A DNA stretch of 64,000 nucleotides from an uncultured Kocuria sp. (GTDB taxonomy: Bacteria; Actinomycetota; Actinomycetes; Actinomycetales; Micrococcaceae): NCBI RefSeq assembly GCF_947500125.1, contig NZ_CANMRA010000004.1, positions 1 to 64,000 on the forward strand, in the 5' to 3' direction. The first letter of the stretch is position 1; each line of letters opens with the position of its first letter. This document shows, piece by piece, positions 41,695 through 50,945 of the stretch. The translations under genes were made by a program, and so were the position numbers. Under the pieces are notes generated by a model. The model did not search any database and was not told the DNA's origin. It was given only the letters and a program-made list of their open reading frames with translations.

Positions 41695-42587
41695 ACGGCG
41701 ACCGGCCGGGACGCTACGTCGTCGGCTACAACGGGGACCGGCCCAGCAAGGACGCCGTCCGGCTCGCGGCGGCGATGGCCCGGGCCTTCGGGGCCGAGCT
41801 GGAGATCGTGCTCGTGCTGCGCGCGGACAGCCCCTACCAGCAGGTCTATCCGCCGGTCGGGGACATCGCCCCGGTCGTGCGGCACCAGGCCCGCACCTGG
41901 CTGGGGGAGGCGCAGCAGCTGGTGCCGGAGGACGTCGTCGCCCGCACGCACCTGCGGGAGGACGGCTCCGCGGCCGCGGGCCTCGCCCGGGCCGCCGAGG
42001 AGCTCGGCGCGCAGCTGATCGTGGTGGGCGCCGGCAGCGGGGCAGGACGCTTCTCGGCCGGGCCCGTGGTCGACGCCCTGCTGCACAGCTCCCCCGTCCC
42101 CGTGGCCCTCGCCCCGCGCCGGTACGCCGGGGACGTCCCGCTCACCCGGCTGTCCGTCGCCGTGGGCACCCGCCCCGGCGCGCACCAGGTCATCCGGGAG
42201 GCCGTCCGGGCGGTCGAGCACTCCGGTCTCGAGCTCGAGCTCATCTCCTTCCTCGAGGGAGAGGCCGCGGACCCGGGCACGGCCGAGCAGGTCCGCCGGC
42301 GCGTCGAGGAGCACCTCGAGGCCGCGGCGGACGAGGCCCGCCGCACCCGGCCCGTGAGCGTGCGGGTCGCCGCCGGGAGGACCCTCAAGAAGGCCGCGCA
42401 GGGCGTCGACTGGGCCCCCGGCGGACTCCTGCTCATCGGCTCGTCCCGCCTGGCCCAGGGGCGGCAGATCTTCCTGGGCAGCACCGCAGCACGGCTGCTC
42501 AAGCACATCCCCGTGCCGATGGTCGTCGTGCCCCGGCCCGCCCCGGACGCCGATCAGGCCCAGACCGAGAAGGAGACCGCGTCATGA
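41691..42587 (+). CDS. Two-domain universal stress protein in the polyamine operon
   Basis: A 298-residue protein of two UspA domains (about 8-140 and 148-290). The ATP-loop of the second half is seen as LLIGSSRLAQGRQIFLGSTA; that of the first half (VVGAGSGAGRFSAGPVVDAL) is irregular. The role of UspA proteins is to bind nucleotide and act in stress adaptation or transporter control. Its GTG overlaps the stop of the putrescine oxidase gene and its stop overlaps the permease ATG, so it is made with them. A role in tuning the permease, or in coping with H2O2 from the oxidase, is possible. Confidence 0.85.
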   Translation: MNGDRPGRYVVGYNGDRPSKDAVRLAAAMARAFGAELEIVLVLRADSPYQQVYPPVGDIAPVVRHQARTWLGEAQQLVPEDVVARTHLREDGSAAAGLARAAEELGAQLIVVGAGSGAGRFSAGPVVDALLHSSPVPVALAPRRYAGDVPLTRLSVAVGTRPGAHQVIREAVRAVEHSGLELELISFLEGEAADPGTAEQVRRRVEEHLEAAADEARRTRPVSVRVAAGRTLKKAAQGVDWAPGGLLLIGSSRLAQGRQIFLGSTAARLLKHIPVPMVVVPRPAPDADQAQTEKETAS

Positions 42588-44110
42588 GCACCGGCACCGC
42601 ACCGCTCGTCGACCAGCAGGGCACGCGCCACGAGAAAGGGCTCAGCAAGGGCTCGGTGGGCCTCCTCGGCTCCGTGGTCATCGGCGTGTCCACGATCGCG
42701 CCCGCCTACACCCTCTCCGGGGCGCTCGGGCCCACCGCCGCCGCGGTGGGGACCCACCTCCCGGCGATCCTGCTCGTCGGCTTCGTCCCCATGCTGCTCG
42801 TGGCCATGGGGTACCGGCAGCTCAACCGGGCCATGCCCGACTCCGGCACCACCTTCACATGGGTGTCGAAGGCCTTCGGCCCGTGGATCGGGTGGATGGG
42901 CAGCTGGGGTCTGCTCGCCGCCACCATCCTGGTGCTCTCCAACCTGGCCGGCATCGCCGTGGATTTCTTCTACCTGGCCCTCGCCCAGATCACCGGCAAC
43001 GACGCCATCGCGGAGCTCACCCGCAACGTCCCCCTCAACGTGGCCACCTGCCTGGCGTTCGTGGCGCTCGCGGCGTGGATCTCCTACCGCGGCATGGAGG
43101 CCACCAAGGTGGTGCAGTACGTCCTCGTGGTCTTCCAGCTGCTCGTCCTGCTGTGGTTCGCCGCCGCGGCCTTCGGCCACGTGGGCGGCGGCACCGCCTT
43201 CGAGGGCCTCGCCGTGCGCGCCGAGTGGTTCAACCCCTTCGGCGTGGAGTCCTTCTCCGCGTTCGCCGCGGGCGTGTCCCTGTCCGTGTTCATCTACTGG
43301 GGCTGGGACGTGGTGCTCACCCTCAACGAGGAGAGCAAGGACTCCGCCACCGGTCCCGGCCGCTCGGCCATCGCGACCATCCTCGTCATCGTGGCCCTCT
43401 ACATGGCCGTCTCGCTCGCCGTGCTGTCCTACTCCGGCACGGGCGGCGCCGAGCTCGGCCTGGGCAACGAGGAGATCCAGGAGAACGTCTTCGCGGCACT
43501 GGCCGGACCGGTGATGGGCCCGTTCGCGATCCTCATGTCCCTCGCCGTGCTGTCCTCCTCCGCGGCGTCGCTGCAGTCCACGATGATCTCCCCGGCGCGC
43601 ACCATGCTCGCCATGGGCCACTACGGGGCGCTGCCGGCGAAGTACGCCCGGATCACCTCGCGCTTCCAGTCCCCGGGCTACGCCACGATCGCGGCGGCCG
43701 TCATCGCCTCGGTCTTCTACGCCGTGATGCGAGTGGTCTCCGAGAACGTCCTGTGGGACACGATCACCACCCTGGGGATGATGGTCTGCTTCTACTACGG
43801 CGTCACCGCCCTGGCCTGCGTCTGGTACTTCCGCCGCGAGGCCTTCCGCACCACGAGGAGCTTCCTGACGAAGTTCCTGGCCCCGCTGCTCGGCGGGATC
43901 CTGCTGCTGGTCTTCTTCGTCCAGACGTCCTACGACTCCATGGACCCGGAGTACGGCTCCGGGTCCGCGATCGGCGGAGTGGGGCTCGTGTTCGTCCTCG
44001 GCGTCGGCATGCTCCTGCTCGGGGTCGCCGTGATGCTCGTCCAGTACCGGCGCAACCCCGCCTTCTTCCGGGAGCGCTTCGAGACCACCGAGCTGCCGGT
44101 CCTCGACTGA
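42584..44110 (+). CDS. APC-family amino acid/polyamine permease
   Basis: A 508-residue membrane protein with twelve helices and the APC signature at helix 1 (GSVGLLGSVVIGVSTIAPAYTL, given as G-S-V-V-I-G-V-S-T-I-A-P-A-Y). MPDSGTTFTWVSKAFGPWIG follows after helix 2. YWGWDVVLTLNEESKD in helix 6 and the SSAASLQSTMISPARTMLAM stretch in helix 8 (S-S-A-A-S-L-Q-S-T) fit the subgroup that moves amines and amino acids. Given its overlap with the putrescine oxidase operon, putrescine or agmatine import is likely. The ATG overlaps the preceding stop by four bases. A hairpin separates it from aguA. Confidence 0.87.
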   Translation: MSTGTAPLVDQQGTRHEKGLSKGSVGLLGSVVIGVSTIAPAYTLSGALGPTAAAVGTHLPAILLVGFVPMLLVAMGYRQLNRAMPDSGTTFTWVSKAFGPWIGWMGSWGLLAATILVLSNLAGIAVDFFYLALAQITGNDAIAELTRNVPLNVATCLAFVALAAWISYRGMEATKVVQYVLVVFQLLVLLWFAAAAFGHVGGGTAFEGLAVRAEWFNPFGVESFSAFAAGVSLSVFIYWGWDVVLTLNEESKDSATGPGRSAIATILVIVALYMAVSLAVLSYSGTGGAELGLGNEEIQENVFAALAGPVMGPFAILMSLAVLSSSAASLQSTMISPARTMLAMGHYGALPAKYARITSRFQSPGYATIAAAVIASVFYAVMRVVSENVLWDTITTLGMMVCFYYGVTALACVWYFRREAFRTTRSFLTKFLAPLLGGILLLVFFVQTSYDSMDPEYGSGSAIGGVGLVFVLGVGMLLLGVAVMLVQYRRNPAFFRERFETTELPVLD

Positions 44111-44135
44111 GGGGGCCGGACCACGAGAACGGACC

Positions 44136-44164
44136 CGTGGCCCGGGGCGCATCCCCGGGCCACG
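44136..44164. terminator. Perfect 12-bp hairpin between permease and aguA
   Basis: CGTGGCCCGGGG and CCCCGGGCCACG pair exactly around CGCAT. It begins 25 bases after the permease stop and ends 53 bases before aguA. It may end the oxidase operon or reduce readthrough into aguA. Confidence 0.65.
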
Positions 44165-44217
44165 GCCCCGCGCAGCAGCCCCACAGCACCTCCCCAGCAT
44201 CCCGAGGACCACCGACC

Positions 44218-45315
44218 ATGCACCCTGCTCCTGAGACCACGACCGGCACGACCGCCGGCACGACCACCGTGATGCCCGCGGAGTGGGATCCCCACGACCG
44301 CACCTGGATGGCCTTCCCGACCCCCAACGCGACCTTCGGTCCCGCCGGCAGCGAGACCCTCGCCCGCGCGCGGCGCGCCTGGGCGGCCGTGGCCCGCACG
44401 ATCGCCCGCTACGAGCCCGTCACCGTGGTGGCGGCCCCCGCCGACGCGGAGGCCGCCCGCACCGCGCTGGGGGAGGGCGTCGACGTGGTGGAGGCCCCGC
44501 TCGACGACGCCTGGCTGCGCGACTCCGGGCCCACCTTCGCCCACGGCCCCGCCGGGGACCTGGTCGCCGTGGACTGGGTGTTCAACGGCTGGGGCGCCCA
44601 GGAGTGGGCCGCGTGGGGCCACGACGAACACCTCGGCCGCTTCGTGGCCGAGCAGGCGGGCGCGGACCTGCGGCACAGCACCCTGGTCAACGAAGGAGGC
44701 GGCTTCCACGTGGACGGGGAGGGCGCCGTCCTGCTGACCGAGACCGTCCAGCTGGACCCCGGCCGCAACCCTGGGGCCACCAAGGAGCAGGTCGAGGCCG
44801 AGATCCACGCCCGCCTCGGCACCACCCGGGCCGTCTGGCTGCCCCGCGGTCTCACCCGGGACTACGACGAGTTCGGCACCCGCGGCCACGTGGACATCGT
44901 CGCCGCCTTCGCCGGACCGGGGACCGTCCTGGTGCACCGGCAGGACGACCCCCGCCACCCCGACTTCGAGGTGTCCCGGCAGATCCGTGCGGTGCTCGAG
45001 GCCGCCACCGACGCCCGCGGGCGCCGGCTGCGCGTGATCGACGTCCCCGCCCCCACCGTGCTCGACGACGGCGACGGGTTCGTGGACTGGTCCTACATCA
45101 ACCACTACGTCGCCAACGGCGTGGTCGTGCTGTGCGCCTTCGGCGACCCCCACGACGCCGTCGCCGCCGGGATCCTCGCGGAGGCCTATCCCGGCCGGAC
45201 GGTCGAACTGGTCGACGCCCGGGACATCTTCGCCTTCGGCGGCGGCATCCACTGCATCACCCAGCAGCAGCCGGCCGCCCGCCGCGCCGCGACGGAGCAG
45301 GAGGGCCGGCGGTGA
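44218..45315 (+). CDS. aguA: Agmatine deiminase
   Basis: A 365-residue guanidine-modifying enzyme (agmatine deiminase / peptidyl-arginine-deiminase fold). Catalytic residues are visible: Cys346 in GGGIHCITQQQP, His224 in GTRGHVDI, Asp102 in WLRDSGPTF, and NEGGGFHVDGEG. It hydrolyses agmatine to N-carbamoylputrescine and ammonia. A Thr-rich N-terminal extension (about 1-18) precedes the core; a start at MPAEWDP (residue 19) is also possible, but no ribosome binding site supports it. The stop overlaps the amidase GTG by four bases. Polyamine permease and oxidase genes lie just upstream. Confidence 0.93.
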   Translation: MHPAPETTTGTTAGTTTVMPAEWDPHDRTWMAFPTPNATFGPAGSETLARARRAWAAVARTIARYEPVTVVAAPADAEAARTALGEGVDVVEAPLDDAWLRDSGPTFAHGPAGDLVAVDWVFNGWGAQEWAAWGHDEHLGRFVAEQAGADLRHSTLVNEGGGFHVDGEGAVLLTETVQLDPGRNPGATKEQVEAEIHARLGTTRAVWLPRGLTRDYDEFGTRGHVDIVAAFAGPGTVLVHRQDDPRHPDFEVSRQIRAVLEAATDARGRRLRVIDVPAPTVLDDGDGFVDWSYINHYVANGVVVLCAFGDPHDAVAAGILAEAYPGRTVELVDARDIFAFGGGIHCITQQQPAARRAATEQEGRR

Positions 45316-47108
45316 ACGCGTTCGGCAGCGGACCGGACGGCACGCCCGGCAGCAGGCCCGGCGCCGTCGTCGATCCGGGCAGCGGTCACGGGGTCGACGT
45401 CGTGGAGGCGGGCATCGGGCAGCTGCGCGCCGCCCTGGAGTCCGGTCGGACGACCAGCGAGGAGCTGGTCACCGCCTACCTCCGGCGCATCGAGGCCTAC
45501 GACCGCGGCGGGCCGGAGCTCAACGCCGTCGCCGTGGACAACCCCGCGGCGCTGGAGGAGGCCCGCGCCTCCGACGCCCGCCGGGCCCGGGGGGCGACCC
45601 TCGGGCCGCTGGACGGGATCCCGTACACCGCCAAGGACTCCTACCGGGTCCGCGGGCTCACCGTGGCGGCCGGCTCGCCCGCGTTCGAGCACCTGGTGGC
45701 CCAGCACGACGCCTTCACGATCGAACGGCTGCGCGCGGGGGGCGCGGTGCTGATCGGGCTGACCACCATGCCCCCGATGGCCAACGGGGGCATGCAGCGC
45801 GGCGTCCACGGCCGGGCCGAGAGCCCGTACAACGGCGAGTACCTCACCGCGGCCTTCGGCTCGGGCTCCTCCAACGGCTCCGGGACGGCCACGGCGGCGA
45901 GCTTCGCCGCGTTCGGCCTCGCGGAGGAGACCTGGTCCTCGGGCCGCGCCCCGGCCTCCAACAACGCGCTGTGCGCCTACACGCCCTCGCGCGGGGTGAT
46001 CTCGGTGCGCGGCAACTGGCCGCTCGTGCCCACGATGGACGTCGTCGTCCCGCACACCCGCACGATGGCCGACCTGTTCGAGGTGCTCGACGTGGTGGTC
46101 GCCGACGACCCCGAGCCCCGCGGCGACTTCTGGCGGGTGCAGCCCTGGATCGAGATCCCCGCGGCGTCCTCGGTGCGGCCCGCCTCCTACCCTGCGCTGG
46201 CCGTCCCGGATCCCGAGCGAGCCGCGGACGTCCTGGCCGGGGTCCGGCTCGGGGTGCCGCGGATGTACGTCAACGCCGATCCCGAGGCCGGCACCGCCGA
46301 CGCCCCGGGGATCGGCGGCCCCACCGGCCGGCGGATCGAGACCCGTCCCTCCGTGATCGCCCTCTGGGAGGCCGCGCGCCGCGACCTCGAGGCCGCCGGC
46401 GCCGAGGTGGTCGAGGTCGACCTCCCGGTGGTGAGCAACTACGAGGGCGACCGGCCGGGCGCGCCCACGATCGCGACCCGGGGCCTGGTGAGCCCGGAGT
46501 ACCTGCACCGGGAGATCCTGGACCTCTCGGCCTGGGCGTGGCACGACTTCCTCGAGGCCAACGGCGATCCCGCCCTGCACCGGCTCGCCGACGTGGACGG
46601 GGCCACGATCTTCCCGCACCCGGCCGGCGCCCTGCCCGACCGGTACGACGGGTTCGACGACGACATCGCCGACTACCCCGGATTCGTGCGGGAGCACGGC
46701 GTCCCGGCCCTGACCGGGATCCCGCACCTGGCGGAGGGGCTGCGCGGGCTGGAGGAGACCCGCCGCCTCGACCTGGAGCAGTGGATGGACGGGCTCGGCC
46801 TCGACGCGGTCGTGTTCCCGGCCGTCGCCGACGTCGGGCCCGCCGACGCCGACGTGAACCCGGCCTCCGCGGAGCCGGCCTGGCGCAACGGCGTGTGGGT
46901 CGCCAACGGCAATCTCGTGCCCCGGCACCTCGGCATCCCCACCGTCACCGTGCCGATGGGCACGATGGCCGACACCGGCATGCCCGTCGGGCTGACGCTC
47001 GCCGGGCGGGCCTACGACGACACCGCGCTCCTGCGGCTCGCCGCGGCCTTCGAGGCCACCGGTGAGCGCCGCACCGTGCCGCCGCGCACGCCGCCGCTGA
47101 CCGGCTGA
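45312..47108 (+). CDS. Amidase-signature family hydrolase coupled to aguA
   Basis: A 598-residue amidase-signature enzyme. The catalytic Lys is in PYTAKDSYRV, the cis-Ser in FGSGSSNGSGTA, and the nucleophile region is ETWSSGRAPASNNALCAY, somewhat unlike the usual GTDTGGSIRxPA. An N-terminal helix bundle and a roughly 190-residue insert (WIEIPAASS to the PHPAG region) make it longer than simple amidases (about 450-500). It overlaps aguA by four bases. The usual next enzyme, N-carbamoylputrescine amidase AguB, is of the nitrilase family and absent here, so this protein may cleave the ureido group to yield putrescine. The substrate is inferred from context only. Confidence 0.82.
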   Translation: MNAFGSGPDGTPGSRPGAVVDPGSGHGVDVVEAGIGQLRAALESGRTTSEELVTAYLRRIEAYDRGGPELNAVAVDNPAALEEARASDARRARGATLGPLDGIPYTAKDSYRVRGLTVAAGSPAFEHLVAQHDAFTIERLRAGGAVLIGLTTMPPMANGGMQRGVHGRAESPYNGEYLTAAFGSGSSNGSGTATAASFAAFGLAEETWSSGRAPASNNALCAYTPSRGVISVRGNWPLVPTMDVVVPHTRTMADLFEVLDVVVADDPEPRGDFWRVQPWIEIPAASSVRPASYPALAVPDPERAADVLAGVRLGVPRMYVNADPEAGTADAPGIGGPTGRRIETRPSVIALWEAARRDLEAAGAEVVEVDLPVVSNYEGDRPGAPTIATRGLVSPEYLHREILDLSAWAWHDFLEANGDPALHRLADVDGATIFPHPAGALPDRYDGFDDDIADYPGFVREHGVPALTGIPHLAEGLRGLEETRRLDLEQWMDGLGLDAVVFPAVADVGPADADVNPASAEPAWRNGVWVANGNLVPRHLGIPTVTVPMGTMADTGMPVGLTLAGRAYDDTALLRLAAAFEATGERRTVPPRTPPLTG

Positions 47109-47211
47109 CCCGGCACCCGTCCCCGGACCGGTCGGCGAGGTCACGCGTGTCGGCGACCGGGGCGTGCTCGGTCGCCGGCACGTGCCGTCCCGCGGGAAGG
47201 GGACCTGCGGG

Positions 47212-49191
47212 TCACCAGATGTTCACGCGGTCCTCCGGGGGCAGCCACAGGCCGTCCCCGGGGCGGGTGCCGAAGGTGTCGTGGAACGCGAACATGTTCT
47301 GCACCACCCTGTTGCAGCGGAACTCGTCCGGGGCGTGCGGGTCGGTGGCCAGCCGGTTGACCAGCTCCTGCTCCCGGGCGGTCGAGCGCCACAGCGCCGC
47401 GTAGGCGTAGAAGAAGCGTTCCGCGCCGGTCAGCCCGTCGAGCTCCGGCGCGCCGTCCTGGTCCAGGCCCCGCTCGGCCAGGGACATCCGGTAGGCCACC
47501 AGGGCGATCTCCAGCCCGCCGAGGTCCCCGAGGTTCTCGCCCACCGTGAAGGCCCCGCTGACGTGGTGGCGGTCCGGGTCCAGCCCGCGCGGCGTGCAGC
47601 CGTCGTACTGCGCCACGAGCGCGGCGGTGCGCCGGGCGAACTCCGCGCGGTCCTCGTCGGTCCACCAGTTCTCCAGGTGGCCCCGGGCGTCGTACTTCGC
47701 GCCCTGGTCGTCGAAGCCGTGGCCGATCTCGTGGCCGATCACGGAGCCGATCGCGCCGTAGCACACGGCGTCGTCGGCGTCGATGTCGAAGAAGGGCGGC
47801 TGCAGGATCCCCGCGGGGAAGACCACCTCGTTGAGCACGGGGTGGAAGTAGGCGTTGACCCAGTGAGGGTAGAGGAACCACTCGCCGCGGTCCACGGGCG
47901 TGCCCATCTTCCCGACGCTGCGGTCGTGCTCCAGCGCCAGCCCCGCCCGGACGTTGCCGAGCAGGTCCGCGGGATCCAGCCGCAGCGAGGAGTAGTCCCG
48001 CCAGGTCTCGGGGTAGCCGACCTTGACCGAGAACGTGGACAGCTTCTCCAGGGCGCGGGCCCGGGTGGCCCTCGACATCCACTCCAGCCGGGAGATCCGC
48101 TCCCGGTACGCGGCCAGGAGGTGCTCCACGAGCTGCTCCACCCGGGCCTTGTGCGCCGGCGGGAACCAGCGGGCCACGTACTCGCGCGCCACGTCGTCGC
48201 CCAGGACCCGGGTGACGAGGAACTCGGCCCGCTTCCACCGCTCGCGGGGGCGGGTGATCCCGGACAGGGCGGTGCTGTAGAACCGGAAGTTCTCCTCGAC
48301 GAACGGCCGGGGCAGGAACGGGGCGCGCTTGGAGACGATCCGCCACGACTGCCAGATCCGGATCTGCTCCTCCGGCCACTCCTGCCACAGCCGGCCCAGC
48401 TGCGCCACGAAGGACGGCTGGCGCACGATGACCCGGTCGACGATCCCCGCACCGTGCTCCGGGGCGGTGCCCTCGAACCACGCCGCCCACGGGAATCCGG
48501 GCGCCATGGCCTCCAGACCGGGCAGGTCCACGGGGTTGTACATCTCCTCGACGTCGCGCGCGGAGACGGTGTCCCAGTGGGCGGCGGCGAGCTGCGTCTC
48601 CATGGCGAGCACGGCCGCCGCGGCGTCCCCGGCCGGCACGCCCCAGCGCCCGGGCAGGCCCGCCAGCTCGAGCATCGCCGCGACGTGGGCCGTGAACGCC
48701 GTGCGCAGCCGCTCGTGCAGCGGGTCCGTGTAGTAGCTGTCCGTGGGCAGGGACAGCCCGTCCTGGCGCAGGAAGAACGAGTAGCGGGACGAGTCCCGGG
48801 AGTCGTTCTCCACGAAGAAGGACAGCGGCCCGTCCACACCGGTGCGGTGCAGGGCCGCCGAGGCGCGGGCGAGCCCCTCCTTCCCCCGGGCGGCGTCGAG
48901 CACCGCGAGATCCGGGGCCAGGGCGGCCCTCCCGCGGCGCTCGATCTCCTCCTCGTCGAGGAACGAGCGGTACAGCGTGCCCATCCGCGACCCGGCCGGG
49001 GCCCCCTGCACGATCTCGTGGACCCGCTGCGTGTTCAGGTCGGTGAGGATCGCGGAGGCGCCGTCGAACGCGCGGTCCTCCGGCAGCTCGTGCGCCTCGA
49101 TCCAGCCGCCGTTGACGTGGCGGTACAGGTCGTCCTGCGGGCGGACGCCGGGGTGGACGTGCTGAAGCTCGAGGCCGGAGGCGGTGGTCAC
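47212..49191 (-). CDS. M13-family zinc metallopeptidase (neprilysin-like)
   Basis: A 659-residue peptidase without a signal peptide. The zinc motif is VIGHEIGHGFDDQG (HExxH near residue 485), and the downstream Glu ligand is in VGENLGDLGGLEIA. The substrate-binding NAYFHP motif and the C-terminal RVNIW ending match the M13 family. It would cut oligopeptides; bacterial members are often cytosolic or exported without clear role. The N-terminus (QDDLYRHVNGGWIEAHELPED) is the standard M13 start, so ATG 49191 is well placed. It is convergent with the amidase gene. Confidence 0.92.
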   Translation of the reverse strand: MTTASGLELQHVHPGVRPQDDLYRHVNGGWIEAHELPEDRAFDGASAILTDLNTQRVHEIVQGAPAGSRMGTLYRSFLDEEEIERRGRAALAPDLAVLDAARGKEGLARASAALHRTGVDGPLSFFVENDSRDSSRYSFFLRQDGLSLPTDSYYTDPLHERLRTAFTAHVAAMLELAGLPGRWGVPAGDAAAAVLAMETQLAAAHWDTVSARDVEEMYNPVDLPGLEAMAPGFPWAAWFEGTAPEHGAGIVDRVIVRQPSFVAQLGRLWQEWPEEQIRIWQSWRIVSKRAPFLPRPFVEENFRFYSTALSGITRPRERWKRAEFLVTRVLGDDVAREYVARWFPPAHKARVEQLVEHLLAAYRERISRLEWMSRATRARALEKLSTFSVKVGYPETWRDYSSLRLDPADLLGNVRAGLALEHDRSVGKMGTPVDRGEWFLYPHWVNAYFHPVLNEVVFPAGILQPPFFDIDADDAVCYGAIGSVIGHEIGHGFDDQGAKYDARGHLENWWTDEDRAEFARRTAALVAQYDGCTPRGLDPDRHHVSGAFTVGENLGDLGGLEIALVAYRMSLAERGLDQDGAPELDGLTGAERFFYAYAALWRSTAREQELVNRLATDPHAPDEFRCNRVVQNMFAFHDTFGTRPGDGLWLPPEDRVNIW

Positions 49192-49270
49192 GGGAGCTTC
49201 CCCTGTCGTCGTGGCGGGGCGGAAGGCGCGGGGCGGCGGGGTCCGCCCGGCTCCAGCCTACGGACGACGG

Positions 49271-49301
49271 CGCCGTGGCCCGCCTCGCGCGGGCCACGGC
49301 G
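49271..49301. terminator. 13-bp hairpin after the orphan substrate-binding protein gene
   Basis: CGCCGTGGCCCGC pairs exactly with GCGGGCCACGGCG around five bases. It lies 43 bases past the stop of the minus-strand lipoprotein gene and before the M13 peptidase start, so it separates the two. Confidence 0.7.
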
Positions 49302-49343
49302 TCCGTGGTGCTCGTCACACCCGCCCGGCGGGTGCTCGGTGGG

Positions 49344-50183
49344 TCAGCTCGCGGCCGGCTCCGGGCTCGCCGAGGAGTCCGCGCCCTCGGAGTCCGCGGT
49401 GCCCAGCCACTCGGCCTTGAGCTGGTCGAGGGTGCCGTCCTCCTCCATGGTGGCCAGCGACTCGTTCACCCGCTCCAGCAGGGCCGTGTTGCCCGTCTTC
49501 ACGGCCAGGCCGAGCTGCTCGCCGGTCTCGATCTCCTCGACCAGCTCCAGCTCGGGGTTGTCCGCGATGGCGGGGCCGGTCACGGAGATGTTGCCGAGCA
49601 CGGCCTTGACGTCATCGGTGTTGAGCCCCTGGATCATCAGCGACGAGGTCTCGTACTGGACGACGTCCGCGCCGTTCTCCCGGGCGTAGTCCTCGCCGGT
49701 CGTGGCCTGCTGCGCGCCCACGCGCTGGCCCTCGATGTCCGCCACGGATCCGATGCCGGAGTCGGGCGCGACCAGCAGGGCGAGGTTGTCCTCGAGGTAG
49801 GGGTCGGAGAAGTCCATCACCGACTCGCGCTCCTCGTTGATGGTCATGCCGGACGCGGCGAGGTCGCACTGGTCGGTGTCCAGCGCGGAGCCGGTCTCGA
49901 TGGCCTCGAAGGGCGTGGTGATGACGTTCGACTCCACGCCGAGGTCCTCGGCGATCCGGTTGACCAGGTCGATGTCGAAGCCCACGGTCTCGCCGTCCTC
50001 GACGTACTCGAAGGGGGCGTAGGGGATGTCCGAGCAGACCGTGAGGGTCCCCGGGCTGATCAGGTTCAGCTCGCCCTCGCCGGCGGCCTCCTCGCCCCCT
50101 CCGGTGCTCGTGCACGCGCTCAGGGTCAGCGCGGAGACGGCCAGCACGGACAGGGTCGCTGCCCCGTGGAACCTGCTCTTCAT
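49344..50183 (-). CDS. Amino-acid-type ABC substrate-binding lipoprotein, orphan
   Basis: A 279-residue periplasmic-binding-protein family 3 lipoprotein. The signal peptide ends in the lipobox LTLSAC (Cys24), with a Gly/Glu linker. The domain starts with LTVCSDIPYAPFEYVEDGETVGFDIDL, shown by the S-D-I-P-Y-A-P-F-E signature. It includes CDLAASGMTINEERE and the Ser/Thr-rich cap region VGAQQATTGEDYA. Such proteins bind polar amino acids. No permease or ATPase gene is adjacent, so it must work with components elsewhere. ATG 50183 follows AGAAGGACAGATCC. The last residues (DSEGADSSASPEPAAS) are a polar tail. Confidence 0.88.
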   Translation of the reverse strand: MKSRFHGAATLSVLAVSALTLSACTSTGGGEEAAGEGELNLISPGTLTVCSDIPYAPFEYVEDGETVGFDIDLVNRIAEDLGVESNVITTPFEAIETGSALDTDQCDLAASGMTINEERESVMDFSDPYLEDNLALLVAPDSGIGSVADIEGQRVGAQQATTGEDYARENGADVVQYETSSLMIQGLNTDDVKAVLGNISVTGPAIADNPELELVEEIETGEQLGLAVKTGNTALLERVNESLATMEEDGTLDQLKAEWLGTADSEGADSSASPEPAAS

Positions 50184-50440
50184 GGATCTGTCCTTCTGTC
50201 GGGAGGTGGTCGGTCCTCGCGCCCGGCGCGGCGCAGTGCCGGGCGGGACCCACTGCTGAATGAGCCTCAGTGTAGGGCGTCCGGGGTTGCCGTTGTGTTG
50301 CGCACCACTGGTCGGTAGCACATCGGCTGTCCCCACTGCCGCCCACGCGGCTCCGGGGCCGCGTCCTCCCGCCTCCGCAATCTTCGGCACAATGGGCCCA
50401 TGACTCGGACGGACGACTTCCCGGCCCCGGAGGGGCGGCG

Positions 50441-50815
50441 ATGACGGCGGCGGCGCCGGCGAGCGTGCGCGTGGACGTGTGGCTGTGGGCGGTCCGCGTG
50501 TTCAAGACCCGATCCGCCGCCACGGCCGCGTGCCGTGCCGGCCACGTGAAGATCGACGGCACCTCGGTCAAGGCCGCCCAGCCGGTGCGGCCCGGCCAGC
50601 GGGTCGCCGTGCGGCGCCCCGGCCACGAGCAGGTCCTCGAGGTGGTGCAGCTGCTGACCAAGCGGGTCGGGGCGCCCGTGGCAGCGAAGGCCTACGTCGA
50701 CCACAGCCCGCCCCCGCCCCCCGCGCTGCACGCGGCCGTCCCGCGGCGGGACCGGGGCACGGGCCGGCCCACCAAGAAGGACCGCCGGGAGATGGACCGC
50801 CTCCGGGGCCTCTGA
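50441..50815 (+). CDS. S4-domain RNA-binding protein (Hsp15-like)
   Basis: A 124-residue protein with an N-terminal S4 RNA-binding domain. The signature runs VRVDVWLWAVRVFKTRSAA, then CRAGHVKIDGTSVKAAQPVRPG. The C-terminal tail (about 80-124) is basic and Pro/Arg-rich (TGRPTKKDRREMDRLRGL). It resembles Hsp15, which recycles stalled 50S subunits with nascent chains in Escherichia coli. ATG 50441 follows GGAGGGGCGGCG. It is divergent from the orphan binding-protein gene across about 257 bases in which no other gene is seen. Confidence 0.87.
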   Translation: MTAAAPASVRVDVWLWAVRVFKTRSAATAACRAGHVKIDGTSVKAAQPVRPGQRVAVRRPGHEQVLEVVQLLTKRVGAPVAAKAYVDHSPPPPPALHAAVPRRDRGTGRPTKKDRREMDRLRGL

Positions 50816-50945
50816 GGACGCCCGGCGCGCCCCGCTCCGGGCGCGCTCCCAGGAAGGCGCAGAATAATCCCCACTGCACGTGTGCCGTGGGTCACCCCGC
50901 CGTCCGGTGGTCCGACCCGCGGCCGGAACCCGAGGAGTTCGACCC

